Shown one piece after another: positions 35,161-44,556 of a DNA stretch of 64,000 bases. The position numbers and the translations under genes are program-made. The first letter of the stretch is position 1; every line of letters starts with the position of its first letter. Origin of the DNA: Sutcliffiella horikoshii (GTDB taxonomy: Bacteria; Bacillota; Bacilli; Bacillales; Bacillaceae_I); the NCBI RefSeq assembly GCF_021991925.1, contig NZ_RXZI01000003.1, positions 372,001-436,000 on the forward strand, in the 5' to 3' direction. The notes under the pieces are model-generated. The model had not been told where the DNA came from. It saw nothing but the letters and a program-made list of their open reading frames with translations, and searched no databases.

Positions 35161-36627
35161 ATGACAATCACTTCAAAAGAAACAGCAGTATTGCAGAATT
35201 TCATAGATGGCAAATGGGTTGATTCCAAGGGGACAGAAAAGATGGAAGTCATCAACCCAGCGACAAAGGAATGCTTGGCAAAAGTTCCAATTTCAACGAA
35301 AGAGGATGTGGAGGAAGCAGTTAAGGCTGCAAAAACCGCGTTTCAAATGTGGAAGAATACTCCTGTCCCTAAGCGTGCGCGCATTATGTATGCCTATCAT
35401 CGTCTGCTGACGGAAAACCATGATGAACTGGCAAAGCTCATCGTGCTCGAAAATGGCAAGGCTTTCAAGGAAGCGCATGGGGAAGTGCAAAGAGGGTTGG
35501 AATGTGTGGAATTTGCAGCCGGTGCCCCGACCTTGATGATGGGGGAAACCTTATCCAATATAGCAGAAGATATTGATTCCAGCATGTACCGCTATCCTCT
35601 TGGAGTGGTGGGAGGTATCACGCCTTTCAACTTTCCGATGATGGTTCCCCTATGGATGTTCCCGCTTGCCATCGCATGCGGAAATACGTTTGTCCTGAAG
35701 CCTTCAGAGCGAACGCCTATGCTTGCAAATCGTTTGGTTGAACTTTTTACAGAAGCTGGAGCGCCTGAGGGGATTTTAAACATAGTTCATGGAGCACACG
35801 ATGTGGTAAATGGACTGCTTAACCATGAGGATGTAAAAGCAATATCCTTTGTCGGTTCACAGCCTGTAGCAAAATATGTGTATGAAACTGCTGCGAAAAA
35901 TGGGAAGCGTGTTCAGGCCCTATCAGGAGCGAAAAACCACCATGTCGTAATGCCCGATGCAAACATAGAAAAGGCAGCACAGCATATCTTGACTTCCGCA
36001 TTCGGGAGTGCGGGTCAGCGGTGCATGGCGTGTAGTGCAGTTGTGGTAGTCGGGGATAATGATCAATTTGTAGATGAGTTAAAAGCAAAAGCGAATACCC
36101 TTACTATCGGTAATGGGATGGATGAAGAAGTATTATTGACCCCTGTTATAAGGGAAAGCCATAGGGAAAAAGTACTTGGCTATATTAAACAAGGTGTATC
36201 AGAAGGGGCTTCCCTGATCAGGGATGGGCGAAAGGAAATGGAAGAGATGACAGAAGGAAACTACCTTGGACCAACTATCTTTGACCATGTGACACCGGAA
36301 ATGACAATTGCCAAGGAAGAGATCTTTGCTCCGGTTTTGAGCCTTCTGCGAGCAAAAGACCTTGATGAAGCATTGTCACATATTGAGAAATCCCGTTTTG
36401 GAAATGGTGCGACCATCTACACGAAAGATGCCAAGGCAGTTCGCCAGTTCAGGGAAGAAGCAGATGCAGGCATGATTGGTGTGAATGTAGGAGTACCAGC
36501 AACGATGGCGTTTTTCCCGTTCTCAGGCTGGAAAGACTCCTTTTACGGTGATCTTCATGTAAACGGAAAAGATGGAGTGAATTTCTTCACCCGCAAAAAA
36601 ATGATCACATCAAGATTCGATTTTTGA
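35161..36627 (+). CDS. mmsA: CoA-acylating (methyl)malonate-semialdehyde dehydrogenase
   Basis: 488 residues of the aldehyde dehydrogenase superfamily. Catalytic Cys is C288 in [25 protein letters not shown] and [14 protein letters not shown] are specific for the MmsA/IolA branch, which uses CoA. It would turn malonate semialdehyde (from beta-alanine) into acetyl-CoA and methylmalonate semialdehyde (from thymine) into propionyl-CoA. It stands next to the transaminase that makes these substrates, so it is probably not the inositol-pathway copy. Confidence 0.9.
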   Translation: MTITSKETAVLQNFIDGKWVDSKGTEKMEVINPATKECLAKVPISTKEDVEEAVKAAKTAFQMWKNTPVPKRARIMYAYHRLLTENHDELAKLIVLENGKAFKEAHGEVQRGLECVEFAAGAPTLMMGETLSNIAEDIDSSMYRYPLGVVGGITPFNFPMMVPLWMFPLAIACGNTFVLKPSERTPMLANRLVELFTEAGAPEGILNIVHGAHDVVNGLLNHEDVKAISFVGSQPVAKYVYETAAKNGKRVQALSGAKNHHVVMPDANIEKAAQHILTSAFGSAGQRCMACSAVVVVGDNDQFVDELKAKANTLTIGNGMDEEVLLTPVIRESHREKVLGYIKQGVSEGASLIRDGRKEMEEMTEGNYLGPTIFDHVTPEMTIAKEEIFAPVLSLLRAKDLDEALSHIEKSRFGNGATIYTKDAKAVRQFREEADAGMIGVNVGVPATMAFFPFSGWKDSFYGDLHVNGKDGVNFFTRKKMITSRFDF

Positions 36628-36654
36628 AATAAGGATTAGTTAATAGGATATCCC

Positions 36655-36789
36655 AGCTGTTGATTGGAGAACAGGGCGAAGACTCCTCGAAAATGTTAAC
36701 ACATTTTCTTCGTGCGATGTATCGCTGTCGCAGCCTTCCTTGTCCTACGGGAGGTAGCGCTTAGAGGAGATCCCGCAGGCTTGCGAGGC
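36655..36789 (+). repeat. dispersed GC-rich intergenic element, copy 7 (long subtype, right end replaced)
   Basis: Forward copy starting AGCTGTTGATTGGAGAACAG. It has the extra segment with CTCGAAAATG and TTCTTCGTGCGATG seen in the copy at 18741. Its right half stops at GGCCACTGA, where the normal element continues with the GAGGAGGCTC block. Confidence 0.88.
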
Positions 36790-36830
36790 CACTGATAAAC
36801 CCAATAACCTATCTTTTTTAAGATTTTCTT

Positions 36831-36962
36831 GCTGTTGATTGGAGCAATAGGCGAAGACTCCTGCGGGGAGATAGCGACAATCTTGAGACCCCGCAGGGCG
36901 CAGCCCGAGGAGGCTCAAGGTCGCCCTCTGGATAAGCGAAGCCGTTTGCGGAAATCAACAGC
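36831..36962 (+). repeat. dispersed GC-rich intergenic element, copy 8
   Basis: Full-length forward copy, ends GCTGTTGATT / AATCAACAGC, 41 bases after the end of copy 7. Confidence 0.92.
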
Positions 36963-36992
36963 GGTGTTAATCAGGTTGTCAAAATTATATAC

Positions 36993-37073
36993 TTTTTCAG
37001 TGGCCTCCAGGCTTGCCGAGGAGGCTCCGCAAGCGCCCCGCGGAAAACGAAGCCGTTTGTGGAAATCAACAGC
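36993..37073 (+). repeat. dispersed GC-rich intergenic element, copy 9 (left end replaced)
   Basis: Begins TTTTTCAGTGGCC, the inverse of the GGCCACTGA junction of copy 7, and then carries only the right half (GAGGAGGCTC to AATCAACAGC). Confidence 0.85.
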
Positions 37074-37120
37074 TGCGTTAGCATTTTCCCAAATCCTTAA
37101 AAATGGAAAGGGTGTATCGG

Positions 37121-38482
37121 ATGGCGAAAGTGAACCAATCGCAAGAACATGATTTATTGGCTCAGGATGACCGGTTTGTATGGCATTCCATGAAACCTTA
37201 CAGCCCAACTTCCACGATGGTGGTAAAAGAGGCGAAAGGTGCGTGGGTAACAGATATTGACGGAACCCGATATTTGGACGGCATGTCCGGTCTATGGTGT
37301 GTGAATGTCGGTTACGGAAGAACGGAACTTGCAGAAGCGGCATATGAACAACTGAAAGAACTGGCTTACTTCCCTTTAACGCAAAGTCATGTCCCTGCCA
37401 TCAAGCTTGCCGAAAAACTGAACGAGTGGCTTGGGGAGGAATATGTCATCTTTTTCTCCAACAGTGGTTCAGAAGCGAATGAAACAGCCTTTAAGATAGC
37501 AAGGCAATATCATGCCCAGCGTGGCGATGCCAACCGCTACAAAATCGTTTCCAGATACCGTTCTTATCACGGAAATACAATGGGATCGCTTGCCGCCACT
37601 GGACAGGCGCAACGAAAATACAAATATGAGCCCCTAGCACCAGGTTTTGTGCACGTACCACCACCGGATACCTATAGGATGGAAGATGTCCAAACGGAAG
37701 ATCCAATGAAGATGCGTTGCGTAAAAGATGTTGATCAGGTCATGACGTGGGAGCTCAGTGAAACCATTGCAGCCATGATCATGGAACCTATCATAACAGG
37801 GGGAGGGATACTTACCCCACCAGACAAATATATGGGGGCAGTCGCTGAGATCTGCAAGAAACATGGTGCCCTCCTGATTGTGGATGAGGTGATATGCGGG
37901 TTTGGACGAACAGGAAAGCCATTTGGATTTATGAATTATGGTGTAAAACCTGACATTATCACGATGGCCAAAGGAATCACCAGCGCGTATCTGCCGCTGT
38001 CTGCAACTGCTGTTAAAAAGGAAATCTATGAGCAATTTAAAGGGTCAGAGGAATACGATTACCTGCGACATGTGAACACTTTCGGCGGAAGCCCTGCCTC
38101 GTGTGCACTAGCATTAAAAAACTTGGAAATCATGGAGAACGAAAAGTTGATAGAGCGTTCTGCTGAAAAAGGAGCCATACTTTTAAGTGAACTTCGATCA
38201 CGATTATCAGCAAATCCATATGTCGGTGATGTACGTGGCAAAGGACTGCTTGTCGGATTGGAACTCGTTAGGAATAAAGAGACAAAAGAGCCAATTGAAA
38301 TCGATAAGATTAATGGAGTCATTGCTGCTTGCAAAAGGAAAGGCTTGATTGTAGGGAAAAACGGCGCTACAGTTGCTGGATTTAATAATGTGCTAACCCT
38401 TTCTCCTCCTTTGTCGATCAGTGATGAAGACCTTCAGTTCATCATTGAGACGGTGGCGGATTCTATTTCGGACCTGAAGTAA
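37121..38482 (+). CDS. class III aminotransferase, probably beta-alanine:pyruvate transaminase
   Basis: 453 residues from the ATG at 37121 (ggaaagggtg upstream); an ATG at 37103 is inside a poorer context. The PLP lysine is K284 in TMAKGITSAYLPL; VDEVICGFGRTG and SNSGSEANETA are present. The family includes omega-amino acid transaminases. With the ureidopropionase upstream and the semialdehyde dehydrogenase next to it, beta-alanine (or beta-aminoisobutyrate) is the most likely donor. Other omega-amino acids are not excluded. Confidence 0.85.
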   Translation: MAKVNQSQEHDLLAQDDRFVWHSMKPYSPTSTMVVKEAKGAWVTDIDGTRYLDGMSGLWCVNVGYGRTELAEAAYEQLKELAYFPLTQSHVPAIKLAEKLNEWLGEEYVIFFSNSGSEANETAFKIARQYHAQRGDANRYKIVSRYRSYHGNTMGSLAATGQAQRKYKYEPLAPGFVHVPPPDTYRMEDVQTEDPMKMRCVKDVDQVMTWELSETIAAMIMEPIITGGGILTPPDKYMGAVAEICKKHGALLIVDEVICGFGRTGKPFGFMNYGVKPDIITMAKGITSAYLPLSATAVKKEIYEQFKGSEEYDYLRHVNTFGGSPASCALALKNLEIMENEKLIERSAEKGAILLSELRSRLSANPYVGDVRGKGLLVGLELVRNKETKEPIEIDKINGVIAACKRKGLIVGKNGATVAGFNNVLTLSPPLSISDEDLQFIIETVADSISDLK

Positions 38483-38539
38483 AATACCCGTATAAATACC
38501 TTTAACTAAATAGAGAATAACGAGTAGGAGGCGTTTCTC

Positions 38540-39598
38540 TTGGAAAATCAGAAGAAATGGCTGTTACGCCTAGGTACACTTCTACTCGTTATGATCATTT
38601 TGTATGTCTTCATGAAGCTGAGCCCGTTATGGGAACCGGTTCTAAGAGTTATAATAATTATAAGCATCCCGTTTTTAATCAGTATTTTCATTACATACCT
38701 GTTGCATCCGGTTGTAGAATACACGCACAATAGAGGCATGCCAAGACCTATAGCCATTCTTCTGATCTATCTATTGTTTTTTGGTGGAATCGGTCTCATA
38801 GGCTACAAAGGCATACCTGTCATCATTGACCAACTGTGGGAGCTTTCCGATAATTTTCCGAGACTCGCTCAAACCTATAGTGGTTGGATCAAACAGATTC
38901 ATAGCTCCACCTCAAGTTGGCCTGACGGAATCCATGAAAGGGTAGATCAGACTTTTGTTGAATTCGAAGCGATGCTCTCCAATCTTTTAACAAGGGTCGT
39001 AGCGGGGTTGAAAGGAATATTAAATTCCTTTTTCATTCTGATTGTCATCCCATTTATTGTATTTTACCTGTTGAAGGATTACGATCAGGTTAAGAAACTT
39101 GTCTGGTATCTCACACCTAGAAAATGGCGGGAGCCGGGGCTCGCCTTTTTAAAAGATGTGGACATCTCTTTAGGTAGCTATATAAGAGGCCAACTTACTG
39201 TCTGCCTGATTATTGGCTTTTTAGCAACGGTAGCCCTTTGGTTAAGTGGTATGAGATATCCTTTAGTTCTTGGCGTCATTATCGGAATCACCAATATCAT
39301 CCCTTATTTTGGCCCGATAATAGGGGCCTTCCCTGCTGTGATTATTGCTGCGACCATGTCAGTGAAAATGGTGATCCTCGTCATTATCATCATTTTTGGG
39401 CTGCAATTTATAGAGGGCAACATCTTATCTCCCCTCATCGTAGGAAAAAGTCTGCATATCCACCCAGTATTCATCATACTGGCACTTTTGATAGGTGGAG
39501 AGGTGGCGGGAGTGATTGGATTGATATTAGCAGTACCGGTATTTGCTGTGTTAAAGGTCACTTTGACCCATCTTACTGCTCATTTCATCAAACATTGA
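38540..39598 (+). CDS. yrrI: AI-2E family transporter (YrrI-like)
   Basis: 352 residues, TTG start after aggagg. About eight transmembrane helices (for example LGTLLLVMIILYVFMKL near the N-terminus and VIGLILAVPVFAVLKVT at the end), with the family motif GITNIIPYFGPIIGAFPAV. Members export small molecules or act as Na+/H+ antiporters; substrate unknown. It precedes alaS as in B. subtilis and marks the right border of the inserted island. The alaS promoter overlaps its stop codon. Confidence 0.88.
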   Translation: MENQKKWLLRLGTLLLVMIILYVFMKLSPLWEPVLRVIIIISIPFLISIFITYLLHPVVEYTHNRGMPRPIAILLIYLLFFGGIGLIGYKGIPVIIDQLWELSDNFPRLAQTYSGWIKQIHSSTSSWPDGIHERVDQTFVEFEAMLSNLLTRVVAGLKGILNSFFILIVIPFIVFYLLKDYDQVKKLVWYLTPRKWREPGLAFLKDVDISLGSYIRGQLTVCLIIGFLATVALWLSGMRYPLVLGVIIGITNIIPYFGPIIGAFPAVIIAATMSVKMVILVIIIIFGLQFIEGNILSPLIVGKSLHIHPVFIILALLIGGEVAGVIGLILAVPVFAVLKVTLTHLTAHFIKH

Positions 39599-39623
39599 CA
39601 ACGGTCTTTCTGTTGCATATAAT
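39595..39623 (+). promoter_or_regulatory. perfect-consensus sigma-A promoter of alaS
   Basis: TTGACA (39595-39600), exactly 17 bases, TATAAT (39618-39623). The -35 box contains the TGA stop codon of yrrI. Confidence 0.92.
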
Positions 39624-39629
39624 CGAAGC

Positions 39630-39880
39630 ATACAAGCTACATAAACCAATTCATAGAAGGATCTGAGTACATTACAGACCATCCTGATAAGAGAGGAATT
39701 CCACGGCTGAAAGAATTCTAGGGTGAAGGGTAATGGAAAGCTAATCCGGAGAGCAGGGTAAAATCCTGCCGGCTTGCACCGTTAAAGCAATCTGAGAGAT
39801 GGCAGAATTAATCTGTCATAATCAGGGTGGTACCGCGAGAACACTCTCGTCCCTGTTATTAGGGACGGGAGTTTTTTGTT
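39630..39880 (+). promoter_or_regulatory. T-box leader of alaS
   Basis: T-box AGGGTGGTACCGCGAGA (39824-39840), followed by a terminator CTCGTCCCT / AGGGACGGGAG with a T-run (39843-39877). Alanine starvation should favour antitermination. The best specifier candidate is GCT at 39740-39742 in the GGAAAGCTAATCC context; the Stem I fold was not checked. Confidence 0.9.
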
Positions 39881-39910
39881 TTTTAGTAACATTTTAAGGA
39901 GGAAAATCAA

Positions 39911-42544
39911 ATGAAACACCTAACATCCGCTCAAGTTCGACAAATGTTCCTGGACTTCTTCAAAGAAAAAGGCCATGCCGTAGAACCCAGCGCATCCCTT
40001 GTTCCACACGAAGACCCATCCCTATTATGGATCAACAGTGGAGTTGCAACCTTAAAAAAATACTTCGATGGCCGTGTCATCCCAGCAAATCCCCGAATTT
40101 GCAATGCACAAAAATCGATCCGTACCAATGATATTGAAAACGTAGGAAAAACAGCCCGACATCATACTTTCTTTGAAATGCTTGGTAACTTCTCCATCGG
40201 AGAGTACTTCAAGAAAGAAGCAATTGACTGGGCGTGGGAGTTCCTTACAAGTGAAAAATGGATCGGGTTTGAAGCGGAAAAACTTTCTGTCACCATCCAT
40301 CCTGAAGATGAGGAAGCATATCAATATTGGAATGAAGTGATTGGTGTTCCTGCAGAAAGAATTATTCGACTCGAGGGTAACTTCTGGGACATCGGTGAAG
40401 GCCCAAGTGGACCGAATACGGAGATATTCTATGACCGTGGTGAAAGCTATGGCAATGACCTGAATGATCCAGAACTATACCCAGGTGGAGAGAACGAACG
40501 CTATCTCGAAATTTGGAACCTTGTATTTTCTGAGTTCAACCACAACCCAGACCATACTTATACACCACTTCCAAAGAAAAATATTGATACAGGTATGGGC
40601 CTCGAGCGTATGGTATCTGTCATTCAAGATGTACCGACCAACTTTGATACAGACCTTTTCATTCCGATTATACAAGCGACTGAAAAAGTATCTGGCGAAA
40701 AGTATCGAACAAACGAGGAAAAAGATACGGCATTTAAAGTAATTGCTGATCATATCCGTACGGTGACATTTGCAGTTGGTGACGGTGCCCTTCCTTCTAA
40801 TGAAGGACGCGGCTATGTTCTTCGTCGCCTCTTAAGAAGAGCAGTTCGTTACGCTAAACAACTTGGCATCAACCGTCCATTTATGTATGAGCTTGTGCCG
40901 GTAGTGGCGGAAATCATGGTGGATTTCTACCCAGAGGTAAAAGAAAAACAGGATTTCATCCAGCGTGTGGTAAAAACAGAAGAAGAGCGTTTCCATGAAA
41001 CACTAAATGACGGTTTGGCAATCCTATCTACCGTCATAGCAAAAGCGAAAGAGGAAGGCAGAACAGTCGTTTCCGGTGCAGATGCATTCCGTCTTTATGA
41101 TACGTATGGTTTCCCGGTGGAATTAACAGAAGAGTATGTGGAAGAACAGGGCATGTCCCTTGATCACGATGGGTTTGAAAAAGAGATGGAAGGCCAGCGT
41201 GATCGTGCTCGTTCCGCTCGTCAGGACGCAAGCTCCATGCAGGTCCAATCCGGAGTTCTAGGGGAGATCCGTTCGGAAAGTAGCTTTATTGGGTATAACC
41301 AACTATCCGCAGATACAACACTCTCTGTCATCGTCAAAAATGGGGAGCTGGCAGATTTAGCTGAAACCGGCGATGAGGTACAAGTCATCTTGGCAGAAAC
41401 ACCTTTTTACGCCGAGAGTGGTGGACAGATTGCTGATCACGGATATATCGTGACCGAGTCCGGAAGAGGATTTGTGAAGGATGTTCAAAAAGCTCCTAAC
41501 GGCCAAAATTTACACACCATCGTTGTAGAGGAAGGTGTGCTGAACAGAGAGCAAATGGTAAAAGCAGAAGTTCATGCAAAGAACCGTGCCCAAATCATCA
41601 AAAATCACACCGCTACGCACATTCTGCACCAAGCATTGAAAGATGTGCTTGGCACACATGTAAACCAAGCTGGTTCCCAGGTTACTGCAGACCGTCTTCG
41701 TTTTGACTTTTCACATTTTGGTCAGGTAACACAGGAAGAGATGGAACAAATAGAAGCAATCGTCAATGAAAAGATCTGGGCTAGCATGAATGTTGTCATT
41801 GAAAACAAGTCCATAACAGAAGCGAAAGCGATGGGGGCAATGGCATTATTCGGTGAAAAGTATGGAGATATCGTGCGCGTGGTCCAAGTTGGCGAGTATA
41901 GCCTAGAGCTTTGCGGAGGATGTCATGTACCGAATACTTCTGAGATTGGTCTATTCAAAATTGTGTCTGAGTCTGGAATTGGTGCAGGAACACGTCGTAT
42001 GGAGGCCGTTACTGGTGAAGGTGCGTACCGTCTGTTGAACGATCAGGTTCAATTGCTGAAAGAAGCTGCTGCCAAATTGAAAACAAAACCACAAGAGGTA
42101 GGAGCAAGGATCGATGTTCTTCTTTCCGACATGAAGGAATTACAGCGTGAAAACCAATCTTTGGCTTCAAAGCTCGGAAACATCGAAGCAGCCAATCTTT
42201 CTTCTAAAGCAAAAGACATCAATGGAGTAACGATGCTAGTGAGCAAAGTGGCGGGTACAGACATGAATAACCTACGTACTATGGTGGATGATTTAAAAAA
42301 CAAACTCGGTTCTGGTATCATAGTACTTGCAAGTGTACAAGATGGAAAAGTGAACATTTCTGCAGGTGTTACCAAAGATCTTATTGAAAAAGGGTACCAT
42401 GCCGGCAAGGTTGTGAAAGAAGTAGCTACACGTTGTGGTGGCGGCGGTGGTGGTCGTCCTGATATGGCACAAGCAGGCGGAAAAAACCCGGAACAAGTCG
42501 ATTCTGCATTACAATCTGTTGAAGATTGGATAAAATCCGTTTAA
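39911..42544 (+). CDS. alaS: alanyl-tRNA synthetase
   Basis: 877 residues, full length, with aaggagg before the ATG. Class II catalytic core at the N-terminus ([20 protein letters not shown] and the [14 protein letters not shown] region). Editing-site metal ligands are H566 and H570 (NHTATHILH) and C668 and H672 (LCGGCH). The C-Ala domain ends in the Gly-rich [16 protein letters not shown]. Controlled by the T-box upstream. Confidence 0.98.
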   Translation: MKHLTSAQVRQMFLDFFKEKGHAVEPSASLVPHEDPSLLWINSGVATLKKYFDGRVIPANPRICNAQKSIRTNDIENVGKTARHHTFFEMLGNFSIGEYFKKEAIDWAWEFLTSEKWIGFEAEKLSVTIHPEDEEAYQYWNEVIGVPAERIIRLEGNFWDIGEGPSGPNTEIFYDRGESYGNDLNDPELYPGGENERYLEIWNLVFSEFNHNPDHTYTPLPKKNIDTGMGLERMVSVIQDVPTNFDTDLFIPIIQATEKVSGEKYRTNEEKDTAFKVIADHIRTVTFAVGDGALPSNEGRGYVLRRLLRRAVRYAKQLGINRPFMYELVPVVAEIMVDFYPEVKEKQDFIQRVVKTEEERFHETLNDGLAILSTVIAKAKEEGRTVVSGADAFRLYDTYGFPVELTEEYVEEQGMSLDHDGFEKEMEGQRDRARSARQDASSMQVQSGVLGEIRSESSFIGYNQLSADTTLSVIVKNGELADLAETGDEVQVILAETPFYAESGGQIADHGYIVTESGRGFVKDVQKAPNGQNLHTIVVEEGVLNREQMVKAEVHAKNRAQIIKNHTATHILHQALKDVLGTHVNQAGSQVTADRLRFDFSHFGQVTQEEMEQIEAIVNEKIWASMNVVIENKSITEAKAMGAMALFGEKYGDIVRVVQVGEYSLELCGGCHVPNTSEIGLFKIVSESGIGAGTRRMEAVTGEGAYRLLNDQVQLLKEAAAKLKTKPQEVGARIDVLLSDMKELQRENQSLASKLGNIEAANLSSKAKDINGVTMLVSKVAGTDMNNLRTMVDDLKNKLGSGIIVLASVQDGKVNISAGVTKDLIEKGYHAGKVVKEVATRCGGGGGGRPDMAQAGGKNPEQVDSALQSVEDWIKSV

Positions 42545-42568
42545 CATTGCCGACATTTGGTGTACAAT
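42541..42568 (+). promoter_or_regulatory. possible promoter before yrzL
   Basis: TTAACA (42541-42546), 16 bases, TACAAT (42563-42568), overlapping the alaS stop. It could drive yrzL-ruvX-yrzB, about 250 bases downstream. Weak support. Confidence 0.4.
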
Positions 42569-42637
42569 AAAGGTAACAATTGACAAGCAGATAGAAAAGG
42601 CCCAGTTAAAGGATATTGTTGAAAGAAAGATATCATA

Positions 42638-42767
42638 GCTGTTGGTTGGAGCACAGGGCGAAGACTCCGGCGGGAGGTAGCGCTTTAGGGGAGACCCCGC
42701 AGGCAAAGCCGAGGAGGCTCCACAAACGCCCTTAGGATAAGCGAAGCCTAGTGCGGAAACTAACAGC
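42638..42767 (+). repeat. dispersed GC-rich intergenic element, copy 10
   Basis: Forward copy of 130 bases, ends GCTGTTGGTT / AACTAACAGC: both ends differ from the usual arms but remain pairable with one G-T. It lies 50 bases before yrzL. Confidence 0.92.
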
Positions 42768-42817
42768 GGCTTTTAACAGAGCCCAGAAAATAGAAGTCTA
42801 AGAGAGAGGTGCAAATG

Positions 42818-43084
42818 ATGAGCTCCTTTGACAAAACAATGAAATTTAACTTTCCGGAAGATGCATTGGAAGCTAATGTTGATGACGTATTAATAACGGT
42901 TTATGAGGCGTTGCAGGAAAAAGGGTACAATCCGATCAATCAAATCGTAGGTTACTTATTATCTGGGGATCCTGCCTATATCCCTCGTCATAAAGACGCG
43001 AGAACGCTTATTCGGAAAATTGAAAGGGACGAGCTAATTGAAGAATTGGTGAAGTCCTACTTAGAACAGCACCGCAAGGAGTAG
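42818..43084 (+). CDS. yrzL: IreB-family regulatory protein
   Basis: 88 residues from [12 protein letters not shown]; tandem ATG codons at 42815 and 42818. The C-terminal half ([20 protein letters not shown] and [20 protein letters not shown]) is the highly conserved UPF0297/IreB signature. IreB is a substrate of the PASTA kinase in enterococci and linked to cephalosporin tolerance. Forms a tight operon with ruvX (3 bases) and yrzB. Confidence 0.95.
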   Translation: MSSFDKTMKFNFPEDALEANVDDVLITVYEALQEKGYNPINQIVGYLLSGDPAYIPRHKDARTLIRKIERDELIEELVKSYLEQHRKE

Positions 43085-43087
43085 TAC

Positions 43088-43504
43088 ATGCGCATTTTGG
43101 GCTTAGACGTCGGTTCCAAAACGGTGGGTGTGGCCATCAGCGATGAAATGGGATGGACTGCACAAGGTTTGGAAACGATAAAAATTGATGAAGCAATTAA
43201 AAATTTGGGCTTTAAGCGATTGAAGCAAATTATCGCAGAATATAAGCCTGATAAAGTGGTGATAGGACTACCCAAAAACATGAATGGCTCCATCGGACCC
43301 AGGGGAGAAGCCAGCAAGCACTATGGCGAGATGCTGACCTCCAAAACCGGGCTGCCTGTCATCTATTGGGATGAACGTCTTTCTACTGTAGCAGCAGAAA
43401 GGATTCTTCTCTCTGCTGACGTAAGTAGAAAAAAAAGAAAGCAAGTAATTGACAAGATGGCTGCAGTTGTTATTTTACAAGGATATTTAGACAGCCAACA
43501 ATAA
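43088..43504 (+). CDS. ruvX: RuvX/YqgF-type Holliday junction resolvase
   Basis: 138 residues, RNase H-like fold. Acidic residues in [16 protein letters not shown] at the N-terminus and DERLSTVAA in the second half match the family. Known also for 16S rRNA 5' processing. Start 3 bases after yrzL (yrrK position in B. subtilis). Confidence 0.95.
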   Translation: MRILGLDVGSKTVGVAISDEMGWTAQGLETIKIDEAIKNLGFKRLKQIIAEYKPDKVVIGLPKNMNGSIGPRGEASKHYGEMLTSKTGLPVIYWDERLSTVAAERILLSADVSRKKRKQVIDKMAAVVILQGYLDSQQ

Positions 43505-43520
43505 ATTAGAGGTGAGCAGA

Positions 43521-43805
43521 ATGGAACACGGAGAACAAAATATTACAGTAGTAGACGAAAACGGGAACGAACAATTATGTGAGGTGCTTTTCACATTTGA
43601 CTCAGAGGAGTTTGGAAAGTCATATGTACTTTACTATCCTGTCGGAGCAGATAATGATGATCAAGATGACATTGAAATCCATGCTTCCAGCTTCGTTCCA
43701 AGCGAGTCAGAAGAAGGCGGCGACCTTCAGCCAGTTGAAACGGATGAAGAGTGGGACATGATCGAAGAAATGTTGAACACGTTCTTGGCGGAAGAAGAAG
43801 AGTAA
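43521..43805 (+). CDS. yrzB: DUF1292 protein YrzB
   Basis: 94 residues from the ATG at 43521 with gaggtg upstream. Very acidic; pattern [19 protein letters not shown] then SYVLYYPV and a C-terminal [18 protein letters not shown]. Conserved partner of yrzL and ruvX in Firmicutes; function unknown. Confidence 0.92.
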   Translation: MEHGEQNITVVDENGNEQLCEVLFTFDSEEFGKSYVLYYPVGADNDDQDDIEIHASSFVPSESEEGGDLQPVETDEEWDMIEEMLNTFLAEEEE

Positions 43806-43811
43806 GAATAC

Positions 43812-43850
43812 AAAAGAGAGCAAGCAGAAAATTCTGTTTGCTCTCTTTTT
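43812..43850. terminator. bidirectional terminator between yrzB and nsrR
   Basis: AAAAGAGAGCAAGCAGA / TCTGTTTGCTCTCTTTTT stem with a 4-base loop; it serves both converging genes. Confidence 0.88.
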
Positions 43851-44310
43851 ATGTGCTGCCTTCTCCTTGTTTCTGCTCGGGAAACAGTAAGGAGGTCAGC
43901 TGTTCTTTATTTGTGATTAAATCATTTAAGGTATATTGGTCCAACACAGAAAGAAATGCTTGAAGTGCCTGATATAAGACGCCCTTTAATTTACAATTAG
44001 GGGAAATGATACAGGAAGAATGCTCCTGGAAACACTCCACCATATGAAAGTCTTCCTCCGTCTCGCGCACTAGCTTTCCAATGTTTATATTTTCCGGTAA
44101 AACTGCAAGCTTCAAGCCCCCATTACGTCCACGTATCGTTTCTACGTAGCCGAGTTTTCCAAGGTTAAAGGTGACTTTCATCAAGTGATTCTTGGAAATC
44201 TTATAGGATTCCGCAATCTCCTTGATTTGTACAAGCCTATTCTCCTCAGGCAAACTAGCTAAATACAATAAAACTCTCAATGAGTAATCAGTGTATAGTG
44301 TAAGTTTCAT
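43849..44310 (-). CDS. nsrR: nitric-oxide-sensing repressor NsrR (Rrf2 family)
   Basis: 153 residues from MKLTLYTDYSLRVLLYLA, with ggaggg before the ATG at 44310. Three cysteines C93, C100 and C106 (VECFQEHSSC..SPNC) form the Fe-S cluster site of NsrR. The cluster reacts with NO and releases repression, for example of nitrosative-stress and anaerobic genes. It is inserted between yrzB and mltG on the opposite strand; I do not expect it there in B. subtilis. Confidence 0.88.
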   Translation of the reverse strand: MKLTLYTDYSLRVLLYLASLPEENRLVQIKEIAESYKISKNHLMKVTFNLGKLGYVETIRGRNGGLKLAVLPENINIGKLVRETEEDFHMVECFQEHSSCIISPNCKLKGVLYQALQAFLSVLDQYTLNDLITNKEQLTSLLFPEQKQGEGST

Positions 44311-44556
44311 ATTGTCCCTCCACATTTATCTTACCATAATCTCTATCCTGAATGAAAATGGAAAAACTACTAAATGGAAACTAGAACAACTTCCTAATAA
44401 ATTCAAAAATATCAGGACAAAAGTAATGCTTAGCTCAAGAAAAATGATAAAATATGATGTAGGAATGTGTCGGAAAAACAAAATTGCTTGTTTTTTTGTC
44501 AAAAATATAATGAAATTGTTGTATAATTAATTGGTGTGCGAGAGGGGGGCTTTTTG

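Noticed and set aside
36829-37152. 107-codon open frame spanning two elements
   Set aside because: Frame read through repeat copies 8 and 9 and into the aminotransferase start region; no ribosome site.
25574-38482. Prophage or integrative element
   Set aside because: No integrase, tRNA target, direct-repeat ends or phage genes; content is purely metabolic.
44291-44530. 79-codon plus-strand frame between nsrR and mltG
   Set aside because: It starts inside the nsrR ribosome site region, has no Shine-Dalgarno and low-complexity composition; this gap should hold the two divergent promoters.
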